Assembly: GCA_021850555.1 (NCBI GenBank)
Contig: JAJZLX010000332.1
Span: 1 to 13,143 of the forward strand
Reading direction: 5' to 3'
DNA from: Pseudomonadota bacterium
Lineage (GTDB): Bacteria > Pseudomonadota > Gammaproteobacteria > Steroidobacterales > Steroidobacteraceae
Length of the DNA: 13,143 nucleotides
The notes under the pieces are model-generated. The model worked only from the letters and a program-made list of their open reading frames with translations. It ran no database searches and was not told the DNA's origin. This document shows, piece after piece, positions 6,271 to 13,143 of the stretch. Positions within the stretch are counted from its first letter, which is position 1. Every line of letters begins with the position of its first letter. The translations under genes were made by a program, and so were the position numbers.

Positions 6271-6780
6271 TCAGGCGGCTTTGGTCCTGCGGCGCCGGGG
6301 CTTTTCCTGGCTTCCTTCCGCGGACGCCTCGGCCGGCTGGCTGGCGGACTCTTGCGCACCCGCCTTGCGGCGGGACTTCTTCTTGCCCTCCTCCGAGGGC
6401 GCTTCGGCAGACTCGGCGGCAGTCGGCCCGTCGACCAGCTGCATCAGCGCCATCGGCGCGGTATCGCCCGGGCGGGGAGTCATGCGCAGGATCCGGGTAT
6501 ACCCCCCGGGGCGCTTCTTGAACCGGGGCCCCAAATCGGCGAACAGCTTCTCCACCACGGCAGCGTCGCGCAGGCGCGAGAACGCCAGCCGCCGATTGGC
6601 GTCACCATCACTCTTGCCGAGCGTGATCAGCGGCTCGACCACCCGCCGCAGCTCCTTGGCCTTGGGCAGCGTGGTGCGGATGGTCTCGTGACGCAGCAGC
6701 GAGACGCTCATGTTGCGCATCAGCGCATGCCGGTGCGAGCTGTTGCGAGACAGTTGCCGGCCCGTCAAATGGTGGCGCAT
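6271..6780 (-). CDS. rplQ: 50S ribosomal protein L17 with basic C-terminal extension
   Basis: L17 is a large-subunit protein near the peptide exit tunnel. The N-terminal 120 residues are typical: [20 protein letters not shown], then [25 protein letters not shown], then [11 protein letters not shown] and [13 protein letters not shown]. At 169 residues it exceeds E. coli L17 (127). The extra tail of about 48 residues is rich in Ala, Glu, Lys, Arg and Ser and ends [10 protein letters not shown]; it looks disordered. It is the last gene of the alpha operon, 12 bases after rpoA. Its Shine-Dalgarno AAGGA (6794-6790) overlaps the rpoA TAA stop, suggesting coupled translation. Confidence 0.98.
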   Translation of the reverse strand: MRHHLTGRQLSRNSSHRHALMRNMSVSLLRHETIRTTLPKAKELRRVVEPLITLGKSDGDANRRLAFSRLRDAAVVEKLFADLGPRFKKRPGGYTRILRMTPRPGDTAPMALMQLVDGPTAAESAEAPSEEGKKKSRRKAGAQESASQPAEASAEGSQEKPRRRRTKAA

Positions 6781-6792
6781 TGCAGGAAATCC

Positions 6793-7794
6793 TTAGATCG
6801 TATGTTCTTCGGCGTGCTTGAGGCTGGCCGGCGGCCAGCCGTCGAGCCGCATGCCAAGCATCAGGCCGTGGCTGTGCAGCACTTCCTTGATCTCGGTGAG
6901 AGACTTCTTGCCGAGGTTCGGCGTGCGAAGCAGCTCCACCTCGGTGCGCTGCACCAGGTCGCCGATGTAATGGATATTCTCCGCCTTGAGGCAGTTGGCG
7001 CTGCGCACGGTGAGCTCGAGCTCGTCCACGGGCCGCAGCAGAATGGGATCGAACTGCATCTCCGTGATCTTGGTGGCGGTCTCCTCCTCGCCCTGCAGGT
7101 CGACGAACACCGACAGCTGATCCTTGAGGATGCTGCCGGCACGGCGGATTGCCTCTTCGGCGTCGATCGTACCGTTGGTCTCAATATCGATGACCAGCTT
7201 GTCAAGGTCGGTGCGCTGCTCCACACGGGCAGCCTCGACCGCGTAGGTCACGCGACGTACGGGCGAGAAGGATGCATCGAGCTGCAGCCGGCCGATCGGA
7301 CGCGTCTGCTCCTCGAAGCTCGCGCGGGAGGCCGCCGGCCGGTAGCCGCGGCCGCGCTCGACGCGCAGCGTCATGCTGAGCTCGCCCGCCTGGGTCAGGT
7401 TGGCGATCACGAGGTCCGGGTTGACGACTTCGATGTCATGGTCGGCCTGAATGTCGCCGGCGGTCACCGGGCCAGGACCCTTCTTGTGCAGACGCAGCTC
7501 CGCATTGTCGCGCGTGTGCATGCGTATGGCGACGGACTTGAGGTTGAGCAGGATGTCGACGACATCCTCCTGGACGCCCTCGATGCTCGTGTACTCGTGC
7601 AGCACGCCGTCGATCTCAACCTCCGTAACGGCACTGCCCGGCATGGACGAGAGCAGCACGCGGCGCAGCGCGTTGCCGAGCGTATGGCCGAAGCCCCGCT
7701 CGAACGGCTCGATGGTGACCCGTGCCTGGCGAGGGGCAACGGGCTGCACCTTCACCATGCGCGGCTTCAAGAATTCTGTGACGGATCCCTGCAT
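6793..7794 (-). CDS. rpoA: DNA-directed RNA polymerase alpha subunit
   Basis: The 333-residue alpha subunit dimerises to nucleate RNA polymerase assembly and contacts UP elements and activators. The N-terminal domain (about 1-235) carries [17 protein letters not shown], the dimerisation and beta-contact core. After a linker, the C-terminal domain (about 245-333) has [20 protein letters not shown] and the helix-hairpin-helix [14 protein letters not shown]264 corresponds to the conserved DNA-contacting arginine of E. coli (R265). An in-frame ATG at 7839 would add 15 residues ([15 protein letters not shown]), but the family start [12 protein letters not shown] and the AAGGTG at 7808-7803, eight bases upstream, favour 7794. 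An 89-nt gap separates it from rpsD. Confidence 0.98.
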   Translation of the reverse strand: MQGSVTEFLKPRMVKVQPVAPRQARVTIEPFERGFGHTLGNALRRVLLSSMPGSAVTEVEIDGVLHEYTSIEGVQEDVVDILLNLKSVAIRMHTRDNAELRLHKKGPGPVTAGDIQADHDIEVVNPDLVIANLTQAGELSMTLRVERGRGYRPAASRASFEEQTRPIGRLQLDASFSPVRRVTYAVEAARVEQRTDLDKLVIDIETNGTIDAEEAIRRAGSILKDQLSVFVDLQGEEETATKITEMQFDPILLRPVDELELTVRSANCLKAENIHYIGDLVQRTEVELLRTPNLGKKSLTEIKEVLHSHGLMLGMRLDGWPPASLKHAEEHTI

Positions 7795-7883
7795 TGCAGT
7801 CTCACCTTGCCGGCCGGTAGCCGGCGCAAACCGAAACATTGGCCCGGACTGCCCGCGGCGCTCGCCGCCGGCGATCCGGCCGA
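7795..7883 (-). promoter_or_regulatory. rpsD-rpoA spacer with two hairpins
   Basis: This gap is long for the interior of the alpha operon. One stem is GCGGC (7855-7859)/GCCGC (7864-7868) with a four-base loop. The other is GCCGG (7809-7813)/CCGGC (7821-7825) with a seven-base loop, placed directly upstream of the rpoA ribosome binding site (7808-7803). Neither has a T-tract. They could modulate rpoA translation or mRNA processing, or just reflect high GC. Confidence 0.4.
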
Positions 7884-8507
7884 TTACTTCGAGTAGAGCT
7901 CCACGACCAGGTTCTCGTTGATATCCGGCAGGACATCATCCCGGCCCGGGGCCGCTTTGAACACCCCGCGGAACTCCTTGTCGTTCACTTCCACCCACTC
8001 GGGAAGCCCGACCTGCTGGGCGATGTTGAGCGCATTCTGGATGCGCAGCTGCTTGCGGGCTTTCTCGCGCACCTCGATGGTGTCGCCCGCCTTGAGCTGG
8101 TAGGAGGCGATGGTGACCGCGCGGCCGTTGACGGTAATGCCCTTGTGGCTCACCAGCTGGCGAGCCTCGGCGCGCGTGACGGCGAAGCCCATGCGGTACA
8201 CCACGTTGTCGAGTCGGCACTCCAGCAGGCGCAACAGGTTCTCGCCGGTCGAGCCGGCGCGGCGCGCCGCCTCGGTGTAGTAGTTGCCGAACTGGCGCTC
8301 GAGCACGCCGTACATGCGGCGGAGCTTTTGCTTCTCGCGCAGCTGCAAGCCGTAATCGGAGAGGCGTTGCCGCCGCTCTCCCTTCAGGCCGCCCGGCACT
8401 ACGCTGAGCTTGCATTTGCTCTCGAGAGGCTTGACACCGCTCTTCAGAAACAGATCCGTGCCCTCGCGGCGGGCGAGCTTGCACTTGGGACCGAGGTAAC
8501 GCGCCAT
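7884..8507 (-). CDS. rpsD: 30S ribosomal protein S4
   Basis: S4 is a primary 16S rRNA-binding protein that starts 30S assembly. In E. coli it also represses alpha operon translation by binding the rpsM leader. The 207 residues match the family: [24 protein letters not shown], then [26 protein letters not shown], then the S4 RNA-binding domain [32 protein letters not shown] (about 95-160), ending NLVVELYSK. It has only two N-terminal cysteines (9 and 32), so it is not the zinc-finger form. No strong Shine-Dalgarno precedes the ATG; AAGAGAG is about 12 bases away. Confidence 0.98.
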   Translation of the reverse strand: MARYLGPKCKLARREGTDLFLKSGVKPLESKCKLSVVPGGLKGERRQRLSDYGLQLREKQKLRRMYGVLERQFGNYYTEAARRAGSTGENLLRLLECRLDNVVYRMGFAVTRAEARQLVSHKGITVNGRAVTIASYQLKAGDTIEVREKARKQLRIQNALNIAQQVGLPEWVEVNDKEFRGVFKAAPGRDDVLPDINENLVVELYSK

Positions 8508-8554
8508 GCTGGATGGTCTCTCTTAACTGGGCTGTCTTGCGGACTCGAAAGCGC

Positions 8555-8971
8555 TCAAACTCTGCGCTTCTTCGGGGGACGGCAGCCGTTGTGCGGGATC
8601 GGCGTGACGTCGGCGATGCTGGTGATCTTCAGACCGCAGCCGTTCAAGGCGCGGACGGCGGACTCGCGGCCGGGGCCGGGGCCGCCAACGCGCACTTCGA
8701 CGTTCTTCACACCATGCTCCTGCGCCGCAACTCCGGCTTTCTCAGCCGCGACCTGCGCGGCGAACGGGGTGCTCTTGCGCGAGCCGCGGAAGCCGCAGCC
8801 CCCGGCCGTGGCCCAGGACAGTGTGTTGCCCTGACGGTCGGTGATGGTGATGATGGTGTTGTTGAACGAGGCGTGCACGTGCGCGATCGCGTCCAGCACG
8901 TTCTTGCGCGCCTTCTTGGGCTTCTTGGCGGCACCACCGCCGCCTTGCTGCTGCTGCTTCTGCTCAGCCAT
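8555..8971 (-). CDS. rpsK: 30S ribosomal protein S11
   Basis: S11 lies on the 30S platform near the mRNA exit and the 3' end of 16S rRNA. The core is highly conserved: [53 protein letters not shown] and the C-terminus [18 protein letters not shown]. At 138 residues it is longer than E. coli S11 (129) because of a low-complexity start, [20 protein letters not shown], encoded by CAG and GGN runs. A good ribosome binding site (GGAAGGAA, ending at 8980) sits about nine bases upstream in the 18-nt gap after rpsM. Confidence 0.98.
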   Translation of the reverse strand: MAEQKQQQQGGGGAAKKPKKARKNVLDAIAHVHASFNNTIITITDRQGNTLSWATAGGCGFRGSRKSTPFAAQVAAEKAGVAAQEHGVKNVEVRVGGPGPGRESAVRALNGCGLKITSIADVTPIPHNGCRPPKKRRV

Positions 8972-8989
8972 GCTTCAAATTCCTTCCGG

Positions 8990-9370
8990 TTATGCCTTGC
9001 CCGGGGGTGCGTTGAGCTTCACGGCCTGCTTTCGCGGGCCTTTGCGCGTGCGGGCATTGGTACGGGTGCGCTGACCATTGACCGGCAGTCCCCGGCGGTG
9101 GCGGATGCCGCGATAGGAGCCGAGATCCATCAGACGCTTGATGTTCATGGACACCTCACGCCTGAGATCGCCTTCAACGGCGAACTTGGCGAGCTGGGAC
9201 CGGATGGCGTTGATCTCGGCCTCCGTAAGGTCCTTGACCTTGGTATCCGGTTTGATGCCCGCGGCCTGGCAGGCCGACTGCGCGCGCGCGCGGCCCACGC
9301 CGTAGATGTGCGTGAGCCCGACCCACACGTGCTTGTTGAGAGGGATATTGATGCCGGCTATGCGTGCCAT
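8990..9370 (-). CDS. rpsM: 30S ribosomal protein S13
   Basis: S13 sits at the 30S head, contacting the P-site tRNA and the 50S bridge proteins. The 126-residue sequence has [30 protein letters not shown], the central [23 protein letters not shown] and the basic C-terminal tail [13 protein letters not shown]. The tail runs slightly longer than in E. coli (118 total), ending [10 protein letters not shown]. It is the first gene of the alpha operon, where S4 feedback acts in E. coli. The ATG has almost no Shine-Dalgarno sequence. A hairpin with a short T-run lies 14 bases upstream in the 50-nt gap from rpmJ. Confidence 0.98.
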   Translation of the reverse strand: MARIAGINIPLNKHVWVGLTHIYGVGRARAQSACQAAGIKPDTKVKDLTEAEINAIRSQLAKFAVEGDLRREVSMNIKRLMDLGSYRGIRHRRGLPVNGQRTRTNARTRKGPRKQAVKLNAPPGKA

Positions 9371-9381
9371 GTTGCTGTACC

Positions 9382-9403
9382 AAAACCGCGCGAAAAACGC
9401 GGT
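9382..9403 (-). terminator. Attenuator-like hairpin between rpmJ and rpsM
   Basis: On the minus strand ACCGCG (9403-9398) and CGCGGT (9390-9385) are exact reverse complements around the loop TTTTTCG. The right arm runs into a TTTT tract (9385-9382). This is a weak intrinsic terminator or leader hairpin placed exactly at the boundary of the spc and alpha operons. It may allow partial termination after rpmJ or shape the rpsM leader. Confidence 0.5.
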
Positions 9404-9420
9404 AGTTTAACCGAAAAGGA

Positions 9421-9534
9421 TCAACCCTGCCTCTGCTTGTGACGCTGGTCCGAGCAGATGACGTAAACCACGCGCCGGCGGCGCACGATCTTGCAATTCC
9501 GGCACATTTTCTTGACCGAAGGTCTGACTTTCAT
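9421..9534 (-). CDS. rpmJ: 50S ribosomal protein L36, zinc-ribbon form
   Basis: L36 is the smallest large-subunit protein, and this 37-residue product has the full-length family sequence [20 protein letters not shown]. It has the zinc ligands C11, C14, C27 and H32 in the pattern C-x2-C-x12-C-x4-H, so it is the zinc-binding form. The true start is the ATG at 9534-9532; upstream in-frame codons continue to 9654 but are outside the family. The upstream GGGAA is a weak ribosome binding site. It closes the spc operon after secY, as in E. coli, with no infA. Confidence 0.97.
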   Translation of the reverse strand: MKVRPSVKKMCRNCKIVRRRRVVYVICSDQRHKQRQG

Positions 9535-9567
9535 AGGAATTTCCCATGCGCTGCGCGCAACTGTCCT

Positions 9568-9610
9568 GCGGGCCGAAGGGGCCCGCGCCACGTAGCGGCG
9601 CTCCGCGCCG
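9568..9610 (-). promoter_or_regulatory. Two tandem hairpins in the secY-rpmJ spacer
   Basis: The 94-nt gap between secY and rpmJ contains CGGCGC (9596-9601)/GCGCCG (9605-9610) with a three-base loop and GCGGGCC (9568-9574)/GGCCCGC (9580-9586) with a five-base loop. Both are perfect, and neither has a T-tract. They may protect or process the mRNA between secY and rpmJ, or reduce transcription into rpmJ. Confidence 0.5.
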
Positions 9611-9628
9611 GCTGAAGATGCTGCCGCG

Positions 9629-10978
9629 TCATCCACCCTGCCCCTGGCGGCCATAGCCGAGCAGGTTCGCTTTCTTGAGAAGGCCCGGATAGTGGTGGGA
9701 CATCAGATGCGCCTGCAGCTGCGCCATGAAGTCCATGACCACCACCACGACGATGAGGAGCGAGGTACCACCGAAGTTGAAGCTCACGCCTTCCCGCGCG
9801 ATCAACAGGATGGGCAGCACGCAGACCGCGGCCACGTAGAGCGCGCCCCACAGCGTCAGCCGGGTGAGCACCTTGTCGATGTATTCGGCGGTGTGCAGTC
9901 CGGGTCGAATGCCCGGGATGAAGGCGCCCGACTTCTTGAGGTTGTCGGCCGTCTCGCGCGAATTGAACACCAGGGCGGTATAGAAGAACGTGAAGAAAAT
10001 GATCAGCACGGTGTAGAGCACCGTGTACAGGGGCTGGCCAAAGCCGAGCGCGGCGGCGACGTCCTGCATGAAACTGGCAAGTCCGCCCTTGGCGCCGGTG
10101 CCGAGGAAACTGGCGATGGTCGCCGGCATCAGCAGGATGCTCGAGGCGAAGATCGGCGGAATCACGCCCGACATGTTGATCTTGAACGGCAGGTGGCTGC
10201 TCTGGCCTGCGTACATGCGCCGGCCCACCTGGCGCTTGGCGTAATTGACCGTGATGCGCCTTTGGGCGCGCTCCATGAACACCACGAAGGCGGTGGTGCC
10301 GACCACGAGGATGATGAGCAGAAGCGCGAAGGGGCCCTGCATGGACCCGGAGCTCACCGCCTCGGCGGTGCTGCTGATCGCTCCCGGGAGGCCGGCGACG
10401 ATGCCGGCCAGGATGATCATGGAGATTCCATTGCCGATGCCGCGCTCGGTGATCTGCTCGCCGAGCCACATCAGAAACACGGTGCCGGTGGTCATGGTCA
10501 CGGTGCCGGTGAACAGGAACTGCCAGCCCCCGACCAACGTCATGCCGCCCTTGACCAGGGCGCCGGCGGCCGCGAAGGACTGGAACAGGGCCAGCACGAC
10601 CGTTCCCCAACGGGTGTAATCGGTCATCTTGCGCTGGCCTGCCTGGCCTTCCTTGCGCAGCTCGATGAGGCTCGGCACCACCATGGACATCATCTGGATG
10701 ATGATGGAGGCCGAGATATACGGCATCACTCCCATGGCGAAGATCGAGAGGCGCGCGAGCGCTCCTCCGGAGAACATGTTGACGATCCCGAGGATCGTCC
10801 CGGACTTCTCGCTGAAGAAGCGCGCCACCTGCACCGGATTGATGCCGGGCACCGGGATGAAGGTCCCGATGCGATAGACGATCATGGCGCCCACGAGGAA
10901 CAGCACCCGCGAGCGGATCTCTCCGAAGCGGGCCGCTTCGCTCAGTGCGACGGCGGGATTGTTCAGCGTATTGGCCAT
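9629..10978 (-). CDS. secY: Preprotein translocase channel subunit SecY
   Basis: SecY forms the protein-conducting channel of the Sec translocon with SecE and SecG in the inner membrane. The 449 residues contain the expected ten transmembrane segments. TM1 starts near residue 24, followed by the plug and TM2 region ([20 protein letters not shown]), then the conserved cytoplasmic loop [20 protein letters not shown] near residue 238. Next come [19 protein letters not shown] and the loop [10 protein letters not shown] that contacts ribosome and SecA. The C-terminus ends [13 protein letters not shown], slightly longer than the usual GYGR end. The ATG at 10978 lacks a clear Shine-Dalgarno; the 38-nt gap from rplO has only GGTACC near it. 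Confidence 0.99.
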   Translation of the reverse strand: MANTLNNPAVALSEAARFGEIRSRVLFLVGAMIVYRIGTFIPVPGINPVQVARFFSEKSGTILGIVNMFSGGALARLSIFAMGVMPYISASIIIQMMSMVVPSLIELRKEGQAGQRKMTDYTRWGTVVLALFQSFAAAGALVKGGMTLVGGWQFLFTGTVTMTTGTVFLMWLGEQITERGIGNGISMIILAGIVAGLPGAISSTAEAVSSGSMQGPFALLLIILVVGTTAFVVFMERAQRRITVNYAKRQVGRRMYAGQSSHLPFKINMSGVIPPIFASSILLMPATIASFLGTGAKGGLASFMQDVAAALGFGQPLYTVLYTVLIIFFTFFYTALVFNSRETADNLKKSGAFIPGIRPGLHTAEYIDKVLTRLTLWGALYVAAVCVLPILLIAREGVSFNFGGTSLLIVVVVVMDFMAQLQAHLMSHHYPGLLKKANLLGYGRQGQGG

Positions 10979-11016
10979 GAGAGGTACCGGTTAGCCTATG
11001 CGAGCGTTTTCAGCCC

Positions 11017-11451
11017 TCAGGCCTCGATTTTGCCACCGGCGGCCTCGATGGCCGCGCGTGCCCCGCGGGTGACCGCGATGCCCTTGAGCGTCACGGCCTT
11101 CTCGATCTTGCCGGACAGCATGACTTTGGCCCGCTCGGTGGTCGCCGGAACGATACCGGCCTTCTTCAGGGCCTCGAGGTCGATGACCGCGTCCGCGAGC
11201 TTGGCCAGCTCATCGAGCCGCACCTCGGCGCGCGTAACCGACATGGCTGAGCGAAAGCCGACCTTCGGCAGGCGGCGCTGGATGGGCATCTGGCCGCCTT
11301 CGAAGCCGACCTTGTGGTAGCCGCCCTTGCGGGCTCGCTGGCCCTTGACGCCGCGGCCACAGGTCTTGCCCTGGCCGGCGGAGGCGCCGCGTCCCACGCG
11401 CAGACGCGCCCGTTTGGCGCCTGCGGCGGGCTTGAGTGTATTGAGTCGCAT
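11017..11451 (-). CDS. rplO: 50S ribosomal protein L15
   Basis: L15 is a late-assembly protein of the large subunit. The 144 residues equal the E. coli length. The N-terminal extension [22 protein letters not shown] with [17 protein letters not shown] threads into rRNA, followed by [18 protein letters not shown] and a globular C-terminal domain. The ribosome binding site AGAGGAA (near 11459-11465) overlaps the rpmD stop codon, so translation is likely coupled. Confidence 0.98.
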   Translation of the reverse strand: MRLNTLKPAAGAKRARLRVGRGASAGQGKTCGRGVKGQRARKGGYHKVGFEGGQMPIQRRLPKVGFRSAMSVTRAEVRLDELAKLADAVIDLEALKKAGIVPATTERAKVMLSGKIEKAVTLKGIAVTRGARAAIEAAGGKIEA

Positions 11452-11464
11452 ATGTCGGTTCCTC

Positions 11465-11659
11465 TCAGCCGGCCTGCTCGACCTTCAGCAGATGCACAGC
11501 GGTCTGGATCATGCCTCGGTTCTGGGGTGTGTCGGCCACCTCGACGGACTGGTGGATCCGGCGAAGCCCCAGCCCCCGGGCCGAGGCCGCGATGTTGGCG
11601 AGCTGCCCGTGCAGGCTCCTGACCAGCGTGACCTTGAGCGCCTTTGCTTGCTTGCCCAT
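11465..11659 (-). CDS. rpmD: 50S ribosomal protein L30
   Basis: The 64-residue product is the short bacterial L30, with the family core [23 protein letters not shown] and the end [21 protein letters not shown]. It is a few residues longer than E. coli L30 (59), mainly at the N-terminus. It lies between rpsE and rplO in the standard spc order, with a 5-nt gap after the rpsE stop. Confidence 0.97.
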   Translation of the reverse strand: MGKQAKALKVTLVRSLHGQLANIAASARGLGLRRIHQSVEVADTPQNRGMIQTAVHLLKVEQAG

Positions 11660-11664
11660 GTGCT

Positions 11665-12171
11665 TCAGCCCGTGATCTCTTCGATCGTCTTGCCGCGCTT
11701 GGCAGCGATGTCCTCGGGCGATCGGATCTGGGCGAGCGCCTTGACCGTGGCGCGCACCACGTTGATCGGATTGCGCGAGCCGTAGCTCTTGGCGAGCACG
11801 TTACGCACTCCTGCGCACTCGAGCACCGCGCGCATCCCGCCTCCAGCGATGACGCCGGTACCTTCAGAGGCAGGCTGCATGTATACGCGCGTGGCGCCGT
11901 GCACCCCTTTGACAGCGTAATGCAGCGTGTTGTTCTTCAGGGAGACGTTCACCATGCTCTTTCGAGCCTGCGCCATGGCCTTGGAAATGGCCACCGGCAC
12001 CTCGCGCGCCTTGCCAAAACCGAAGCCCACGCTGCCGGCACCGTCACCGACCACCGTGAGCGCCGTGAAGCCGAATTGCCGGCCGCCCTTGACGACCTTG
12101 GCGGTGCGATTGACCGCGACCAGCTTCTCGACGAGCTCATCGGCCGGTTGGGCCTTATCCGTTCTTGCCAT
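11665..12171 (-). CDS. rpsE: 30S ribosomal protein S5
   Basis: S5 lines the mRNA entry channel and affects decoding accuracy. The 168-residue protein has the double-stranded-RNA-binding-like N-terminal domain with [20 protein letters not shown] and [18 protein letters not shown]. The C-terminal domain follows, with [20 protein letters not shown] and [19 protein letters not shown]. Length is normal (E. coli 167). It starts 15 bases after rplR, with only a weak AGGT-type ribosome binding site. Confidence 0.98.
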   Translation of the reverse strand: MARTDKAQPADELVEKLVAVNRTAKVVKGGRQFGFTALTVVGDGAGSVGFGFGKAREVPVAISKAMAQARKSMVNVSLKNNTLHYAVKGVHGATRVYMQPASEGTGVIAGGGMRAVLECAGVRNVLAKSYGSRNPINVVRATVKALAQIRSPEDIAAKRGKTIEEITG

Positions 12172-12186
12172 AGGATGTACCTGACC

Positions 12187-12546
12187 TTAGAACTCGAGGC
12201 CCGCTTCGCGAGCCGCATCGGCGAGCGCTTTCACACGCCCGTGGTATTTGAATCCCGCCCGGTCGAACGCCACCCGGGTGACGCCGGCGGCGCGGGAGCG
12301 CTCCGCAATGGCCCTTCCGACCGCCTTGGCGGCATCGGCGTTGCCGGTGCCCTTGAGGCCCGTGCGCACCGCCTCCTGCAGTGTCGAGGCCGCGGCAATG
12401 ACCTTCCCGCCGGCGGCATCGGTCACCTGGGCGTAGATGTGCCGCGGTGTACGGTGCACCGTGAGACGAGCCACGTCGAGATCGCGGATATGGGCGCGAG
12501 TCTTCACGGCCCGGCGAAGGCGCCGCTCCTTCTTTGTCATCGTCAT
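12187..12546 (-). CDS. rplR: 50S ribosomal protein L18
   Basis: L18 binds 5S rRNA in the central protuberance. The 119 residues (E. coli 117) have a basic N-terminus, then [29 protein letters not shown] and the conserved end [26 protein letters not shown]. The start at 12546 overlaps the rplF stop as ATGA, with GGGG eight bases upstream. A second ATG at 12540 (removing Met-Thr) cannot be excluded. The overlap suggests translational coupling to rplF. Confidence 0.97.
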   Translation of the reverse strand: MTMTKKERRLRRAVKTRAHIRDLDVARLTVHRTPRHIYAQVTDAAGGKVIAAASTLQEAVRTGLKGTGNADAAKAVGRAIAERSRAAGVTRVAFDRAGFKYHGRVKALADAAREAGLEF

Positions 12547-13073
12547 TTCTTCTTCCCCTCTTTCAGGGAAATCTGCTCTCCGCCATAGCGCACACCCTTG
12601 CCCTTGTAGGGCTCGGGCGGGCGGATGTCGCGGATTTCGGCGGCCACCTGGCCGACCTTCTGGACATCGATGCCCTTGATGAGGATCTCGGTCTGGCTCG
12701 GGGTCTCGATGGTGATGCCCTCCGGAATGGGGAAGTTCACCGGGTGCGAGAAACCGAGCGTAAGGTTCAGGGTCTTGCCCTGCACCTGGGCGCGAAAGCC
12801 CACGCCCACCAGCTCGAGCTTCTTCTCGTAGCCCTTGGAGACCCCGTGCACCATGTTGGCGAGGTGCGCGCGGATCGAGCCGGCGTGCATGCGCGCCTGA
12901 TCCGGATTGGAATATTTGACCGTCAGGAGCTTGTCGGCCTGGGCCACCGACACCCCGGGGACGAGGCTCAACGTGAGGGAGCCTTTGGCGCCCTTCACGG
13001 TAATTGCATCCTCGGCGACCGTGGCGGTCACGCCCTGCGGAAGGGGAACCGGAGCTTTGGCTATTCTAGACAT
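12543..13073 (-). CDS. rplF: 50S ribosomal protein L6
   Basis: L6 contributes to the factor-binding region of the large subunit. The 176 residues (E. coli 177) begin [15 protein letters not shown] and show two related alpha/beta domains. The C-terminal one contains [17 protein letters not shown] and the rRNA-binding end [18 protein letters not shown]. The upstream 16-nt gap includes GGAG inside a small inverted repeat, TCGG/CCGA (13089-13078), which could partly mask the ribosome binding site. Its last codon and stop overlap the start of rplR. Confidence 0.98.
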   Translation of the reverse strand: MSRIAKAPVPLPQGVTATVAEDAITVKGAKGSLTLSLVPGVSVAQADKLLTVKYSNPDQARMHAGSIRAHLANMVHGVSKGYEKKLELVGVGFRAQVQGKTLNLTLGFSHPVNFPIPEGITIETPSQTEILIKGIDVQKVGQVAAEIRDIRPPEPYKGKGVRYGGEQISLKEGKKK

Positions 13074-13089
13074 GGGGTCGGAACTCCGA

Positions 13090-13143
13090 TCAGGCGACGA
13101 TGCACAGCACTTCGCCGCCCTGCCCGAGGGAGCGCGCCTGCCG
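13090..13143 (-). CDS. rpsH: 30S ribosomal protein S8, C-terminal fragment cut by window edge
   Basis: The last 17 codons before the TGA at 13092-13090 read RQARSLGQGGEVLCIVA. This matches the conserved S8 C-terminus, where a GGE-(I/V)-(I/L)-C motif precedes a final valine-alanine. Its position directly upstream of rplF is where rpsH lies in the spc operon. S8 is a primary 16S rRNA-binding protein and, in E. coli, the translational repressor of the spc operon. The rest of the gene lies beyond the window; this is truncation by the edge, not a broken gene. Confidence 0.93.
   Translation of the reverse strand, partial: RQARSLGQGGEVLCIVA

Noticed and set aside
7795..7839. Upstream rpoA start at 7839
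   Set aside because: The added 15 residues are not part of the family, while the ATG at 7794 has a proper ribosome binding site and the universal [12 protein letters not shown] start.
6118..7896. 592-codon plus-strand open frame opposite rplQ and rpoA
   Set aside because: It lies antisense to two strongly conserved genes, and its translation matches no family I recognise. Long empty frames are expected opposite GC-rich coding DNA.
9280..9293. CG dinucleotide run in rpsM as a possible Z-DNA element
   Set aside because: It encodes the conserved Gly-Arg-Ala-Arg-Ala segment and is explained by codon choice in a GC-rich genome.
9692..11320. 542-codon plus-strand frame opposite secY and rplO, rich in His, Asp and Glu
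   Set aside because: Its composition mirrors the hydrophobic SecY codons on the other strand; it spans two real genes and has no recognisable domain.

Overview
The window is GC-rich bacterial chromosome, and all 18 genes can be assigned except one small lipoprotein. It most likely comes from a gammaproteobacterium. The evidence is the ribosomal gene order: rpsH-rplF-rplR-rpsE-rpmD-rplO-secY-rpmJ followed by rpsM-rpsK-rpsD-rpoA-rplQ, with no adk, map or infA after secY. The close similarity of PepQ, MscL, UvrA and the ribosomal proteins to Escherichia coli family members, as I remember them, points the same way. I cannot place the genus.

The right half (about 6271 to 13143, minus strand) is the distal spc operon plus the complete alpha operon. 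It reads right to left from the last 17 codons of rpsH through rplQ. Gaps are mostly short, with a 4-nt ATGA overlap between rplF and rplR. Three wider gaps hold perfect inverted repeats: secY-rpmJ, rpmJ-rpsM and rpsD-rpoA. Together these genes make ribosomal proteins, the core Sec translocon channel and the RNA polymerase alpha subunit.

The middle (3743 to 6270) holds mscL (minus), pepQ (plus) and a small Gly/Ser/Thr-repeat lipoprotein (minus). The pepQ and mscL stop codons touch with no intergenic base. The only good plus-strand terminator downstream of pepQ lies beyond the start of mscL, so the pepQ transcript may run antisense through all of mscL.

The left part (1 to 3733) has the divergent pair ssb (minus) and uvrA (plus), a repair and single-strand-binding module. 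No canonical LexA box is visible between them. Paired hairpins separate uvrA from the convergent lipoprotein gene.

I found no mobile element, CRISPR array, tRNA or rRNA, and no clearly new multi-gene system. The most unusual items are the repeat lipoprotein with its 15-bp in-frame tandem array, the pepQ/mscL antisense arrangement, a possibly leaderless uvrA start, and several unexplained hairpins in the ribosomal operons. No stretch without a gene exceeds 300 bases; the longest are 6013-6270 and 4043-4257.
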